From: a virus
Reading direction: 5' to 3' (one strand)
IMG/VR virus record: IMGVR_UViG_3300025151_000071
Coordinates: 1-45,119 of that record
DNA: 45,119 nucleotides
A program made the translations under genes and the position numbers. The notes under the pieces were generated by a model. That model saw only the letters and a program-made list of their open reading frames with translations, did not search any database and was not told the DNA's origin. Positions 23,049-30,633 of the stretch are shown here, one piece after another. Positions within the stretch are counted from its first letter, which is position 1; each line of letters begins with the position of its first letter.

Positions 23049-24375
23049 TGTCCCACCTCATTTCACCGTTCAAATAAGATTCATCTATTCTATATGAAGG
23101 ACTTACAGTTGCGTTCTGAATATGTTCTTTCAATGTATAAACCATATATTCTATACCTGTATTATCATTTAATAGAATTAATGCTCTACTAGCCAATTGG
23201 TCGCCGACACTTGAACCCTGCACGACTGTATCAATACAAATACTTGCCGTCATATAATCCATAGGATATTCTTCAAATGGATATTTTTCTTCAAAATCGT
23301 GTGCGAGTTCGTCAATTTCTTGTTCTGTTAACATTCTATGGACTGCTACAGATTGATGTTGTCCTTTAGTAGAAGTGAATATGTTTCCATCTTCGGTATC
23401 ATTAACATGGTCATATTCTGCTTGTCTCAGAACCACCCAATCACTTAATTCACCCCTAACATACAGTCCGTATGTAGGCATATTGGGAATTTTAATTGGA
23501 TAGAGTCGGTCATTTTGTTTACACAAATCAATAACTAATTGTTTTGCTCTTTCCTGTACCAAATTTTCTGTTCTATTTTGTTTCAACCATTCAACCATTA
23601 ATTGCCGTTGAGCAGAAGTTGGTTCTTCGCCGAATAATTGCTCCCATAACTTTGGAGGGGAAATAAGACTCCATTTCTTAGACTTGGCTTTATTAAATCT
23701 AAAACAATCTATGAACGTATTCAAATCTTTAACTGATATTTCAGCCCACACGTTAGATGATATTTCCAATGCTAATTTGTTCTTAGAAATTCTTCTTGTG
23801 TTTATTTTACACTCCACTTTATGTCCTTCTGAATAGAAATGATAAGGTGTTCTATTTTCTAGAGCATACAAAACATTCGGTGGATAGTTTAGTAGATTGT
23901 CTACATAATCATTCATTTTTTTAGCAGAACGTGTATGTTCTGAATACAACAAAACTTTTGCTATTATTTTAAAGAAGTCGTTCTTTTTAACCGATGTAGA
24001 ATTTATGGAATATCTTGGGTCTTTCATAAGAATGAGGTTACACCTTCCATCTTTATACTTGAAACCGATTTTAGCAAAAAAACCGTCATCTAATTCTTGA
24101 TTATAGTAAGGACTTCTTTTACTGTGCGTTTTCAGTAAACTACGTTGTAAATGTTCTGCTAATATTTCTTCTAAGTAATTATATCCCACACTTCCATTTC
24201 TAAGTCCTATCTCAGATATATTCCAAATATATTCCCCTCTATTATTTAGGTTATTTTTCAAACGCCTACTATTAGAATATCTAGTTGCACTAATTATATT
24301 CCTACCCGTAGTTTTGAATAGGAAACTCATTCTATGATGAGTATGGTTGTCTGATAAATTTAATTTTATTTTCAT
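23041..24375 (-). CDS. Large unknown protein in the E1/TFB cluster
   Basis: About 444 residues from the ATG at 24375 (an earlier in-frame ATG lies deeper in the upstream gene). Basic N-terminal half (MSFLFKTTGRNIISATRYSNSRR), and a more acidic, structured C-terminal half with LYPIKIPNMPTYGLYVRGELSDWVVLRQAEYDH. A helix-rich end follows (HRMLTEQEIDELAHDFEEKYP). No P-loop, nuclease or zinc motif is obvious. Overlaps TFB by eight bases. Because it sits between the E1-like protein/TFB pair and the RNR, it might be a partner of either, but nothing in the sequence decides. Confidence 0.6.
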   Translation of the reverse strand: MKIKLNLSDNHTHHRMSFLFKTTGRNIISATRYSNSRRLKNNLNNRGEYIWNISEIGLRNGSVGYNYLEEILAEHLQRSLLKTHSKRSPYYNQELDDGFFAKIGFKYKDGRCNLILMKDPRYSINSTSVKKNDFFKIIAKVLLYSEHTRSAKKMNDYVDNLLNYPPNVLYALENRTPYHFYSEGHKVECKINTRRISKNKLALEISSNVWAEISVKDLNTFIDCFRFNKAKSKKWSLISPPKLWEQLFGEEPTSAQRQLMVEWLKQNRTENLVQERAKQLVIDLCKQNDRLYPIKIPNMPTYGLYVRGELSDWVVLRQAEYDHVNDTEDGNIFTSTKGQHQSVAVHRMLTEQEIDELAHDFEEKYPFEEYPMDYMTASICIDTVVQGSSVGDQLASRALILLNDNTGIEYMVYTLKEHIQNATVSPSYRIDESYLNGEMRWDIE

Positions 24376-24724
24376 ATTCTTCACTTTCTCCATTTTTATA
24401 ATAATAATTTCTACGTTGTATTAGGTTACGTAGACCCCTTCTTTTTTTATTTACATCATCGTGATATCTTTCGTCTCCTTTAGGAACGTTAGCAAACACA
24501 AGGTCTAACGCAACCCCTTTAGACAATAGATTAATCCCTTCATCTGCGCTATATCTTTTACGATATACGCTTTCACATATTCTATCTATAAGATGTTGTG
24601 AATGGCGTTGGCTATAGTTACTATAAACTTCTTTAATAGTAGATTCAGGGATGTTTTGTGTCTGAAAAATCAGAAACTCATGTATTATGTGAAATTCCTC
24701 AGATTTCACACGCTCCGCCTGCAC
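24332..24724 (-). CDS. Unknown protein, about 130 aa
   Basis: Basic, helical protein (SNYSQRHSQHLIDRICESVYRKRY; NKKRRGLRNLIQRRNYYYK). The start is uncertain: the GTG at 24724 has GGGAGAG seven bases upstream, within the end of the RNR gene, while an in-frame TTG six bases earlier is poorly placed. The C-terminus runs over the start of the next gene by about 44 bases. No recognised family. Confidence 0.5.
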   Translation of the reverse strand: MQAERVKSEEFHIIHEFLIFQTQNIPESTIKEVYSNYSQRHSQHLIDRICESVYRKRYSADEGINLLSKGVALDLVFANVPKGDERYHDDVNKKRRGLRNLIQRRNYYYKNGESEEYENKIKFIRQPYSS

Positions 24725-26567
24725 AAGCAATCTCTCCCTGTAGTGTTGTATTATCAGTCAGTTCTACTATCTTAGTTAAATCTATTTCCTTTAACAAAGG
24801 AAGTAGTTTTTTGTAATCTTCTTTTGATATTTCTTCAAAGGGTGCTTGAGCATATAATCCGCCGTCATAAGGTAAAACAGATAGACCATTGTAGATATCT
24901 CTATTGTCCCAAAGCCATCTTCCGACCATATCCCATTCACCATCTTTTACATTTATTGTTGCAGACACATTATGAGTGTTAAATCCTTTAACATGACCCT
25001 TCTTTACCCACGATTGGCTAAATAATTTTACCCTTTCTAGCATTTCTAAGGTAGATTCTTCTCTTGTTATCGCTCCTTTAGGCGATTTCTGTGGAATAGA
25101 GATAACTGCTTGATTTCCTCCCATAACACAATCTTCTACTAAGTCAGGTAAGTTAGTTTTGAGATATTCATAGATAGGTTCAGATTTCAAAACTCTAATT
25201 CTTCTGATGTAGTATTCTGAATGCCAAGAGTGTATTCCTGATGAAGTTCCTAGCACTAAACTAGTAGTTCCCGCAGGTTTTACACAAGTTGTGCGAGCAG
25301 CAGAATTTATTCCTAATCTATTGGCCCACAAGTGGTTTGTACCAACAACAACATTAGACATTTCTTTTAGTTCTGATTCAGACCACTCTTTACTAGCAAT
25401 ACCCGTCATTGATACACCAATGAGTGCATCTTTTTCTGTGGTCATTTTCCAAATAGGTCTTAGATAATGAAAATCTGTGTATGATGCCTGTAATGTTCCT
25501 AAAATAGTAGCAGCAGATACTCTACCCTTCAAATCTTCATGTGATTCAATGTTTGAAGCATTGATTTCAGTAAGATTGCAAAACTGATAAGGTCTAAGAG
25601 CAATCTCACAACAAGGATTAGTTCCCCAATCAATATCGTTAGTTAGATAAAAGGCAGGTTCTCCTGTGCCTGATTCAGCAATATTATTCCAAATATTATG
25701 GAATGCTTCTTTCTTAGAATCATCTTTTTCTAAATCATTTCTAAGGAAAACTGCTGAGTTATTCGCTCTCATCCTTTGAGGATTCTCATTCCAAAATTCA
25801 CCATCTTTACAATGAAGCATTAATTCATCATCAGGACTAAACAAAGAAATCATTGCTGCTCTACGAATACCACCTGCTAATACTGCATCAGCAATATAAC
25901 ACATGATATCGTGGCATTGTAACGATGTTAATTGTTTATTATCACTTGCAACTGATTGTAAAATCGCTTCAATATTATTGATACAATCTTCTAACACTTT
26001 TGGATTTGGTGAGCGACCACCACTAGTTTTCAAAAGAGAACCTTCGGGTCTGATATCTCTATAATCGAATTTTAATCTATTTCCTCCAATAACATAGGAA
26101 TTTATCAATTCGTAAATCGCATCAGCCCATCCTTCAATTGAATCCTGAATTTTATATCTCACTTTGATATATGAACGCTCTTTAAGAAAAGGTAATTTGT
26201 TTATGTGATGTTTTTGAACAGAATAACCAACTCCTGTTCCACCTAATAACAAAAACATTGCTTCTGAAAAAGAACGTATAGAATCAATTGGCATATATGC
26301 ACAATTGTACACTCTATTAGGAGATAAATCAATTGCTTTACCTGCAAATTGCATAGAGCGCATTGATGGTAGGACTTTCTTTGGTAGCACATAATTGATA
26401 TAAACATCTGATATTTCTTGTCTAAATTCAGGGAATTTTTCTATGTGCATCTGCATATTTCTTGATACGATTTCAGGCCAAGTTTCTCTACGTTGCTTGT
26501 TTGAATCGTATTTTGAGTATTTCATATAAGTTGTAATGTCTGATAGTATTTCTTGTTGTATTTCCAT
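24699..26567 (-). CDS. nrdJ: Adenosylcobalamin-dependent (class II) ribonucleotide reductase
   Basis: 622 residues from the ATG at 26567, preceded by GGTGATTAAC; the frame is open further up but through a structured leader. Recognisable RNR signatures are RVYNCAYMPID (first redox Cys), LLLGGTGVGYSVQ, NPCCEIALRPYQFCNL with the N-x-C-x-E active site, VKPAGTTSLVLGT and the C-terminal thiol pair C-A-G-G-A-C-E-I. Single-chain layout is like the monomeric B12-dependent triphosphate reductase; no R2 or activase gene is present. It makes deoxynucleotides for virus DNA synthesis and implies B12 supply in the host's habitat. Confidence 0.85.
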   Translation of the reverse strand: MEIQQEILSDITTYMKYSKYDSNKQRRETWPEIVSRNMQMHIEKFPEFRQEISDVYINYVLPKKVLPSMRSMQFAGKAIDLSPNRVYNCAYMPIDSIRSFSEAMFLLLGGTGVGYSVQKHHINKLPFLKERSYIKVRYKIQDSIEGWADAIYELINSYVIGGNRLKFDYRDIRPEGSLLKTSGGRSPNPKVLEDCINNIEAILQSVASDNKQLTSLQCHDIMCYIADAVLAGGIRRAAMISLFSPDDELMLHCKDGEFWNENPQRMRANNSAVFLRNDLEKDDSKKEAFHNIWNNIAESGTGEPAFYLTNDIDWGTNPCCEIALRPYQFCNLTEINASNIESHEDLKGRVSAATILGTLQASYTDFHYLRPIWKMTTEKDALIGVSMTGIASKEWSESELKEMSNVVVGTNHLWANRLGINSAARTTCVKPAGTTSLVLGTSSGIHSWHSEYYIRRIRVLKSEPIYEYLKTNLPDLVEDCVMGGNQAVISIPQKSPKGAITREESTLEMLERVKLFSQSWVKKGHVKGFNTHNVSATINVKDGEWDMVGRWLWDNRDIYNGLSVLPYDGGLYAQAPFEEISKEDYKKLLPLLKEIDLTKIVELTDNTTLQGEIACAGGACEI

Positions 26568-26571
26568 GTTA

Positions 26572-26731
26572 ATCACCGAAAGAAGTGGGCCTCTCACCCA
26601 CCCGCCGAATATTTCCCTCCGGTGGGATTTGCTACACGCTAGAGTAAGCATATAGTGATAAGGGCGATAGATAAAATAGGGGTTAATTCATCTATCGCTT
26701 TACGTATTTCCGATAGGATTGTTTGTGGAGT
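26572..26731 (-). promoter_or_regulatory. Structured leader upstream of the RNR gene
   Basis: 160 bases with no convincing gene. A 9-bp perfect stem GCGATAGAT/ATCTATCGC (26664-26672 with 26690-26698) is followed toward the RNR by a G+C-rich patch. There CCCACC (26597-26602) can pair either with GGTGGG (26621-26626) or with GTGGG (26585-26589), so two hairpins exclude each other. The second lies beside the GGTGAT site of the RNR gene. This looks like a control element, but no known riboswitch core, including cobalamin, is recognised. The RNR frame stays open through it, so an N-terminal extension cannot be fully excluded. Confidence 0.45.
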
Positions 26732-26932
26732 TCAATATCCACCGACAACTGCCGGAACTAGGTTTACGGATTCTACTGAATCCCACTCAACCGATGTAAT
26801 GTTTTCTCTTGAAGTAAAAGCACCATCAACGAAAACCCAATGTGTCGGGTGGTCGTTAATTTGGTCAATTACTTCACTTTCTGTTACAGTCAGTTGCGTG
26901 TGTCCTGTTTCGTTCAATATATTCAATATCAT
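26732..26932 (-). CDS. ThiS/MoaD/SAMP-like ubiquitin-like protein with GGY tail
   Basis: 66 residues, the same length as many ThiS proteins. Predicted order is beta (MILNIL), beta (HTQLTV), helix (ESEVIDQIND), beta (HWVFVDGAF), the SRENI turn and a final strand SVESVNLVPAVVGGY. The 'V-V-D/N-G-x-x-x-x-R-E' turn and the 'V-x-L-x-P-x-V-x-G-G' end are the hallmarks of MoaD/ThiS/SAMP beta-grasp proteins. G64-G65 would be the activated end; Y66 must be removed first, a job suited to the JAMM protease at 20328. AGGTGA precedes the ATG. Sulfur carrier or protein modifier cannot be told apart here. Confidence 0.68.
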   Translation of the reverse strand: MILNILNETGHTQLTVTESEVIDQINDHPTHWVFVDGAFTSRENITSVEWDSVESVNLVPAVVGGY

Positions 26933-26934
26933 TT

Positions 26935-27204
26935 TTATTCACCTGTTTCTTCTTGTTGGTTTTCCAATCTAGACATTTTAGATTTCTCTAGTCTAGTAGA
27001 CAGAACGTTGATTGTTGTTTCATAATGAGACAACATAGCATTAACACTATTCAGTTCTGCTTGGAGTTGGTTTGCGATTGCTATAAGTTGGTTTGCTTGA
27101 TTAACCAAATTAGCATTCTGCTCAAGGACTTCATCAAAAGTCCTCGTTTCCGTTTCTAGGTCTTCTACAATTTCTTCAATTTCTTCATCATTTTCTTTTG
27201 CCAT
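26935..27204 (-). CDS. Coiled-coil protein, 89 aa
   Basis: Start ATG at 27204 follows GGGTGAGTAAA and lies just beyond the stop of the upstream gene. Acidic N-terminus, then long heptads rich in Asn, Gln and Leu (LVNQANQLIAIANQLQAEL...LSTRLEKSKM). Predicted to be almost one continuous coiled coil. It ends in EETGE, whose codons provide the ribosome binding site for the Ubl-like gene. Function unknown. Confidence 0.6.
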   Translation of the reverse strand: MAKENDEEIEEIVEDLETETRTFDEVLEQNANLVNQANQLIAIANQLQAELNSVNAMLSHYETTINVLSTRLEKSKMSRLENQQEETGE

Positions 27205-27205
27205 T

Positions 27206-28261
27206 TTACTCACCCGTAATATGTCTCCTGTGTCTTTCAATCTCAGCAGGAGTTAGTATTTCAAAAAGTTTTTGCACTTGTTTTTCAGATAGAGGCTTTG
27301 CCTCGATGATTTGTCTCTTGATAGTTGTAAGAAAACCATGTTCCCATCCTCTAACTAGATTAGTATCAAAAATTGGTAAATCAAAGTATTCACAATTCTT
27401 CAAAAACGTGTAATTGCGAGCCACTTCTGAATTCCATTCTTTGAATCCATCTTTTCTAGCCAAAGATAATTGTTCAAATCTTCTTTCTAACATTTTATCT
27501 TCAAGTTTGAATTTATCTACATAATTATTCAATCTCATTATGAAAATACCTATGTCCTCAAGAAGTCTATCATTAGGAAATCCTCTTGTGTGAATTTGAG
27601 CCTTTGGATTATCGGGATGATTCCATCTCCAAACAATAGAAGCCATTTGATATTCAGGAGAGAATTTTTCTCCTTTACTTGATTTACGAATTCTAGTAAT
27701 GGGGCGCACAAGTTCTAGCGTATCATCGTAATATGTTTTACCTGTATGATTAACATTAATTCTCAAATCCATATCCTTAATCCTGTTGAAATCTTCTTCA
27801 AATTCTTCACCATGTTCTTCCCACCAAGCATCACGAATCAAAGATTTAACCATCTGTTGTTTCCATTCTTCGATATCTTTTTCTGTAATAGTGTTGATAT
27901 CAACTCCTTCGTTTTCACTAAGATGACGTAACACCATCCAATTATTAACACAACTTGAACCGACAATTTCTCTAGTATTGTTTAGTGTGTTTTCAATTTC
28001 AAAGTGATAAACAATAGGATGACCACATAAGCACTTGTTAGGATGACCTGATGGATGATTCAAGATGTATTGATTTCGTGATTGAAAACCATTTCTTTGA
28101 ATTGCTTGTCTCCAAACCTTTCCGGTTACTCTCCATTCTTTCTTTGCTTCTTCATAATCATCTGCAACAGATAAATTAAGTAATTTATCAGTTAATCTAG
28201 GATAATTACCAAAAACAAACTCATCTAAATCATCATATTCTGCTTCAAAATCAGTCATCAT
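27206..28261 (-). CDS. Treble-clef zinc finger protein, 351 aa
   Basis: Start is at the ATGATG around 28261, overlapping the previous stop. Residues about 65-105 have K-C-L-C-G-H...YHFEIEN...G-S-S-C, a treble-clef-like zinc site (CxCG, then GxxC) common in phage proteins of unknown role. A helical region with W residues follows (WKQQMVKSLIRDAWWEEHGEEF), then a C-terminal helical domain ending LTPAEIERHRRH. Perhaps DNA- or RNA-binding. Confidence 0.6.
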   Translation of the reverse strand: MMTDFEAEYDDLDEFVFGNYPRLTDKLLNLSVADDYEEAKKEWRVTGKVWRQAIQRNGFQSRNQYILNHPSGHPNKCLCGHPIVYHFEIENTLNNTREIVGSSCVNNWMVLRHLSENEGVDINTITEKDIEEWKQQMVKSLIRDAWWEEHGEEFEEDFNRIKDMDLRINVNHTGKTYYDDTLELVRPITRIRKSSKGEKFSPEYQMASIVWRWNHPDNPKAQIHTRGFPNDRLLEDIGIFIMRLNNYVDKFKLEDKMLERRFEQLSLARKDGFKEWNSEVARNYTFLKNCEYFDLPIFDTNLVRGWEHGFLTTIKRQIIEAKPLSEKQVQKLFEILTPAEIERHRRHITGE

Positions 28262-28484
28262 TATCCATCCTTTCAAACGCCCGTTGTTCAGCAAGATGAC
28301 CTTGTAACAATTCATTCAATTTACCATGTAGTGCTTCGGCGCAACCTGCAATGAGATTACGATTTAGACACAACCAAATCTTATGTTTGTTATTAAGAAC
28401 AACCTTCGGGCTATCATTTTCATCCATTGTAATTACAATAGGAGGCATTTCTTCTTCATCAATCAACCTAAATTCTACATCCAT
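28251..28484 (-). CDS. Unknown protein, 77 aa
   Basis: Starts at the ATG overlapping the upstream stop as TGATG. Beta-rich acidic N-terminal half (VEFRLIDEEEMPPIVITMDEND) and a helical C-terminal half (LIAGCAEALHGKLNELLQGHL). No recognised motif. Confidence 0.52.
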   Translation of the reverse strand: MDVEFRLIDEEEMPPIVITMDENDSPKVVLNNKHKIWLCLNRNLIAGCAEALHGKLNELLQGHLAEQRAFERMDNDD

Positions 28485-28678
28485 CAACGAAACCTCCTAC
28501 ACATTTCACGCATTGCTTGTCTTCTGTTTAGACCATTTTGTAAGTTGAGAGTATCTGCTCTATCCTTACAATTTTCTAAACTCAGATATATTTCACCTGT
28601 GTCTCTTATTCTTCCATTTTCTTCAATGTAATTTAATATGTATTTTCCTTTCATATTTCCAAACCAATATATTTTCAT
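28484..28678 (-). CDS. Unknown protein, 64 aa
   Basis: Small strand-then-helix protein (KYILNYIEENGRIRDTGEIYLS; C-terminal RRQAMREMCRRFR, very basic). GGAAGGAATA precedes the ATG. No family recognised. Confidence 0.5.
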   Translation of the reverse strand: MKIYWFGNMKGKYILNYIEENGRIRDTGEIYLSLENCKDRADTLNLQNGLNRRQAMREMCRRFR

Positions 28679-28680
28679 TT

Positions 28681-28869
28681 TTATTCCTTCCTTTTCATAA
28701 AATCTATGTATTCATGCGTAATTCCATCCATTACCGCAGCAATGGTTGTAATTGCGTCTTCTAAAATTGCCTTCTTAATAACATCATTAATTTCAGGCAT
28801 TTCGTTGTAAGCATCCACCATTCCGTTGAAATGTTTTTGCATTCTCATCAAAGGTGTTTCGCTTTTCAT
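28681..28869 (-). CDS. Unknown helical protein, 62 aa
   Basis: Mostly helical (MQKHFNGMVDAYNEMPEINDVIKKAILEDAITTIAAVM). The ATG overlaps the stop of the upstream gene as ATGA. No recognised motif. Confidence 0.5.
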   Translation of the reverse strand: MKSETPLMRMQKHFNGMVDAYNEMPEINDVIKKAILEDAITTIAAVMDGITHEYIDFMKRKE

Positions 28870-29273
28870 ATCTTATCCATCTCCATGTTTCCATCTTCGT
28901 CTATTGTTACAAAAGTCATAGATGGTGGTTTCCAAAGAGACAAATCTTTTGCTAATTCCATAACATTAGGAGGGCAAGTTGTTGATTCACCCTCATCATT
29001 GAATCCCATTAACAGAACATCTCCGTGAATAGGATTATCCAATAATGTTCTCAATGTTAATCCGTTTGTATTAGTTTCTGAGACTAATACTGCTATTCCT
29101 GCGTTGATAGGTAATTCTAGAATTCTAGCCGAATCATTTCCCCATACATCGAAGTTTTTACCTCGATAAACAATTTCGATATTGCCATCAACGGCTCTTT
29201 GCATATCTGTATAATCTCTAACGACAAAGGATTCAACTTTCCCGTTTGTTTTAATTACAATTCCTGCTTTCAT
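28866..29273 (-). CDS. DUF3846-like protein
   Basis: 135 residues. N-terminal strands KAGIVIKTNGKVESFVV, then YTDMQRAVDGNIEIV, and later GDVLLMGFNDEGE followed by CPPNVMELA match the DUF3846 pattern ('l..mq..VgG.iE.v', '...G.vll.g.d.eG..'), a family common on plasmids and phages with unknown activity. Coupled by ATGA to the genes on both sides. Confidence 0.6.
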   Translation of the reverse strand: MKAGIVIKTNGKVESFVVRDYTDMQRAVDGNIEIVYRGKNFDVWGNDSARILELPINAGIAVLVSETNTNGLTLRTLLDNPIHGDVLLMGFNDEGESTTCPPNVMELAKDLSLWKPPSMTFVTIDEDGNMEMDKI

Positions 29274-29413
29274 TCTTCCTCACCAATTCCATGCAATTCA
29301 AAGAATGATAATTCAGCAATGCACAAACATTCCTCAATTTCCCATTCTCCACTTGTATTCTGAACTGCTTTTTGTCCTGTATCATTACAATCATTACAAT
29401 TTTTTTCATCCAT
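29270..29413 (-). CDS. Zinc-binding microprotein (47 aa)
   Basis: 47 residues with C6-N-D-C9 and a C29-L-C31 pair, plus a C-terminal His (ELHGIG). Strongly acidic (about 11 Glu/Asp), unlike the basic ribbons elsewhere. GGAGGAAA precedes the ATG; the stop overlaps the next start (ATGA). Confidence 0.52.
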   Translation of the reverse strand: MDEKNCNDCNDTGQKAVQNTSGEWEIEECLCIAELSFFELHGIGEEE

Positions 29414-29569
29414 TTAAATTTCCTCCACCGAATCTAATGCTAAAGTAATATCATAAACTTTATCACAATGATAACAGATAACGCTATTTATCAACAAACA
29501 ACCTTCTTCATAACTTCCGTTTGATATGTTTGCTGTAATTAATTCATCTATATGTTCACATCTGCTCAT
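29414..29569 (-). CDS. Zinc-binding microprotein (51 aa)
   Basis: 51 residues: C4-E-H-x...C24, then C32-Y-H-C35, enough for one zinc ion. It starts inside the end of the upstream zinc protein gene (14-base overlap) and its last codons contain the GGAGGAAA site of the next gene, a strong sign that the frame is used. Function unknown. Confidence 0.52.
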   Translation of the reverse strand: MSRCEHIDELITANISNGSYEEGCLLINSVICYHCDKVYDITLALDSVEEI

Positions 29570-29843
29570 TTTGTAAAGCCTCCATTATCATTTCAGCAGT
29601 AACTATTTCATTTTCTTCGATTAATTTGTATCGAATATTACGTTCTCTTAGAAAAGAACTACCAATTCTAACTGCTTGTTGGATATCTGTTATTCCCATT
29701 CTTGCAGGAATAACAATCATACAATCACAAGCATCACAACATCTACCTTTGAATGGAGCAGCGTTATTTCCTTCGCTCCAATAGACCTTTCCATTGTAAT
29801 CCTTTCTTTGTTCAATTTCTTTATCACATAAACTACATTTCAT
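29556..29843 (-). CDS. Zinc finger protein with CxxC/CCxxC
   Basis: 95 residues. C3-S-L-C6 and a later CCDACDC define the zinc site. The spacing with Y-W-S-E-G-N-N-A-x-P-x-x-G-R-C-C resembles a small phage family ('CxxC...YW.GNNA.P...GrCC..CN..vV..R'). The C-terminal half is helical. Overlaps the next genes on both sides. Confidence 0.6.
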   Translation of the reverse strand: MKCSLCDKEIEQRKDYNGKVYWSEGNNAAPFKGRCCDACDCMIVIPARMGITDIQQAVRIGSSFLRERNIRYKLIEENEIVTAEMIMEALQNEQM

Positions 29844-30124
29844 TGTGATGCCTCATTTTTTTCCAATTGTCTTTCTTTATGTAAGATACCAAGCATACGA
29901 TTACCGTAGATAGTATCTCTAATATGTAGGTTGGGTTTACTGATTTGTACCCAATCATGGTAGAAAATATACCATCTTCCTGTATGATAATTTCCTTCTA
30001 CCATATCAAGACTACAACTTCTACACAAATACAATTTTTCATTTTTCATAACCCAAAACGCATCTTCACGTTGTGGTTGTCCTAATTGTTCACATCTTAT
30101 ACAGTTGTGTTCAAAATCATTCAT
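29840..30124 (-). CDS. Zinc finger protein, 94 aa
   Basis: C8-I-R-C11 and C34-R-S-C37 form the zinc site; a W/Y-rich strand region follows (GRWYIFYHDWVQI). Helical basic tail. ATGA overlaps with neighbours. Probably an adaptor or nucleic-acid-binding protein. Confidence 0.58.
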   Translation of the reverse strand: MNDFEHNCIRCEQLGQPQREDAFWVMKNEKLYLCRSCSLDMVEGNYHTGRWYIFYHDWVQISKPNLHIRDTIYGNRMLGILHKERQLEKNEASQ

Positions 30125-30633
30125 TGTTCTATCTCCTTTTTAGGCCACCAATCAGGCTCTTGAGTTTTCCAATCCGCAATGTGGGATTTGTCGTGTATGT
30201 AATACGCACGATACTTCTCAATTACTGAAAAACCATCAAAACCTTCAAGTTTTCTACAGTTCATATCTTCTGAGATAGCAACTGCGAATTCAGTCAAACC
30301 AATATCAGGTAGTAAATCTAACACATCTGAAAGTTGATATGCGTATTTTTCAAGTACCCATTCAACCTTGTGTCTTTTACCATAACGGCGTGTGTATTCA
30401 AAACACAACTCGTAAGCATGGTTGATTAACCATTGATAATTTTGACGTGATTCTCTAGCCCAAATAGTACAGGGGTGATTTAGCATCACCGGATAATACG
30501 GTGAGTCAATACCTAAATGCTCCATGATTGTAAAAATCATTTGTGCGCTTTCAGTTGGCATCTTAACTACGTGCTTATTATTCATCATTTCTGCACATTC
30601 TTTGGGGTTTTCACTCAATACGAAGATATTCAT
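30121..30633 (-). CDS. Conserved phage-type protein (NKHVVKM/NHPC family)
   Basis: 170 residues. The pattern MNIFVLSENPKECAEMMNNK, HVVKMPTESAQM, NHPCTIWARES, NYQWLINHAYEL and EYTRRYGKRHK is that of a protein family widespread in marine phages and viruses and sometimes labelled a pyrimidine-dimer glycosylase, although the classical DenV signature is not obvious. The conserved His, Cys, Arg and Trp clusters suggest an enzyme. Overlaps the SF1 helicase gene by ATGA. Function is not settled. Confidence 0.6.
   Translation of the reverse strand: MNIFVLSENPKECAEMMNNKHVVKMPTESAQMIFTIMEHLGIDSPYYPVMLNHPCTIWARESRQNYQWLINHAYELCFEYTRRYGKRHKVEWVLEKYAYQLSDVLDLLPDIGLTEFAVAISEDMNCRKLEGFDGFSVIEKYRAYYIHDKSHIADWKTQEPDWWPKKEIEQ

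Noticed and set aside
26572-26731. Cobalamin riboswitch before the class II RNR
   Set aside because: The B12-box and conserved core of the known riboswitch are not present; only unassigned hairpins are seen.
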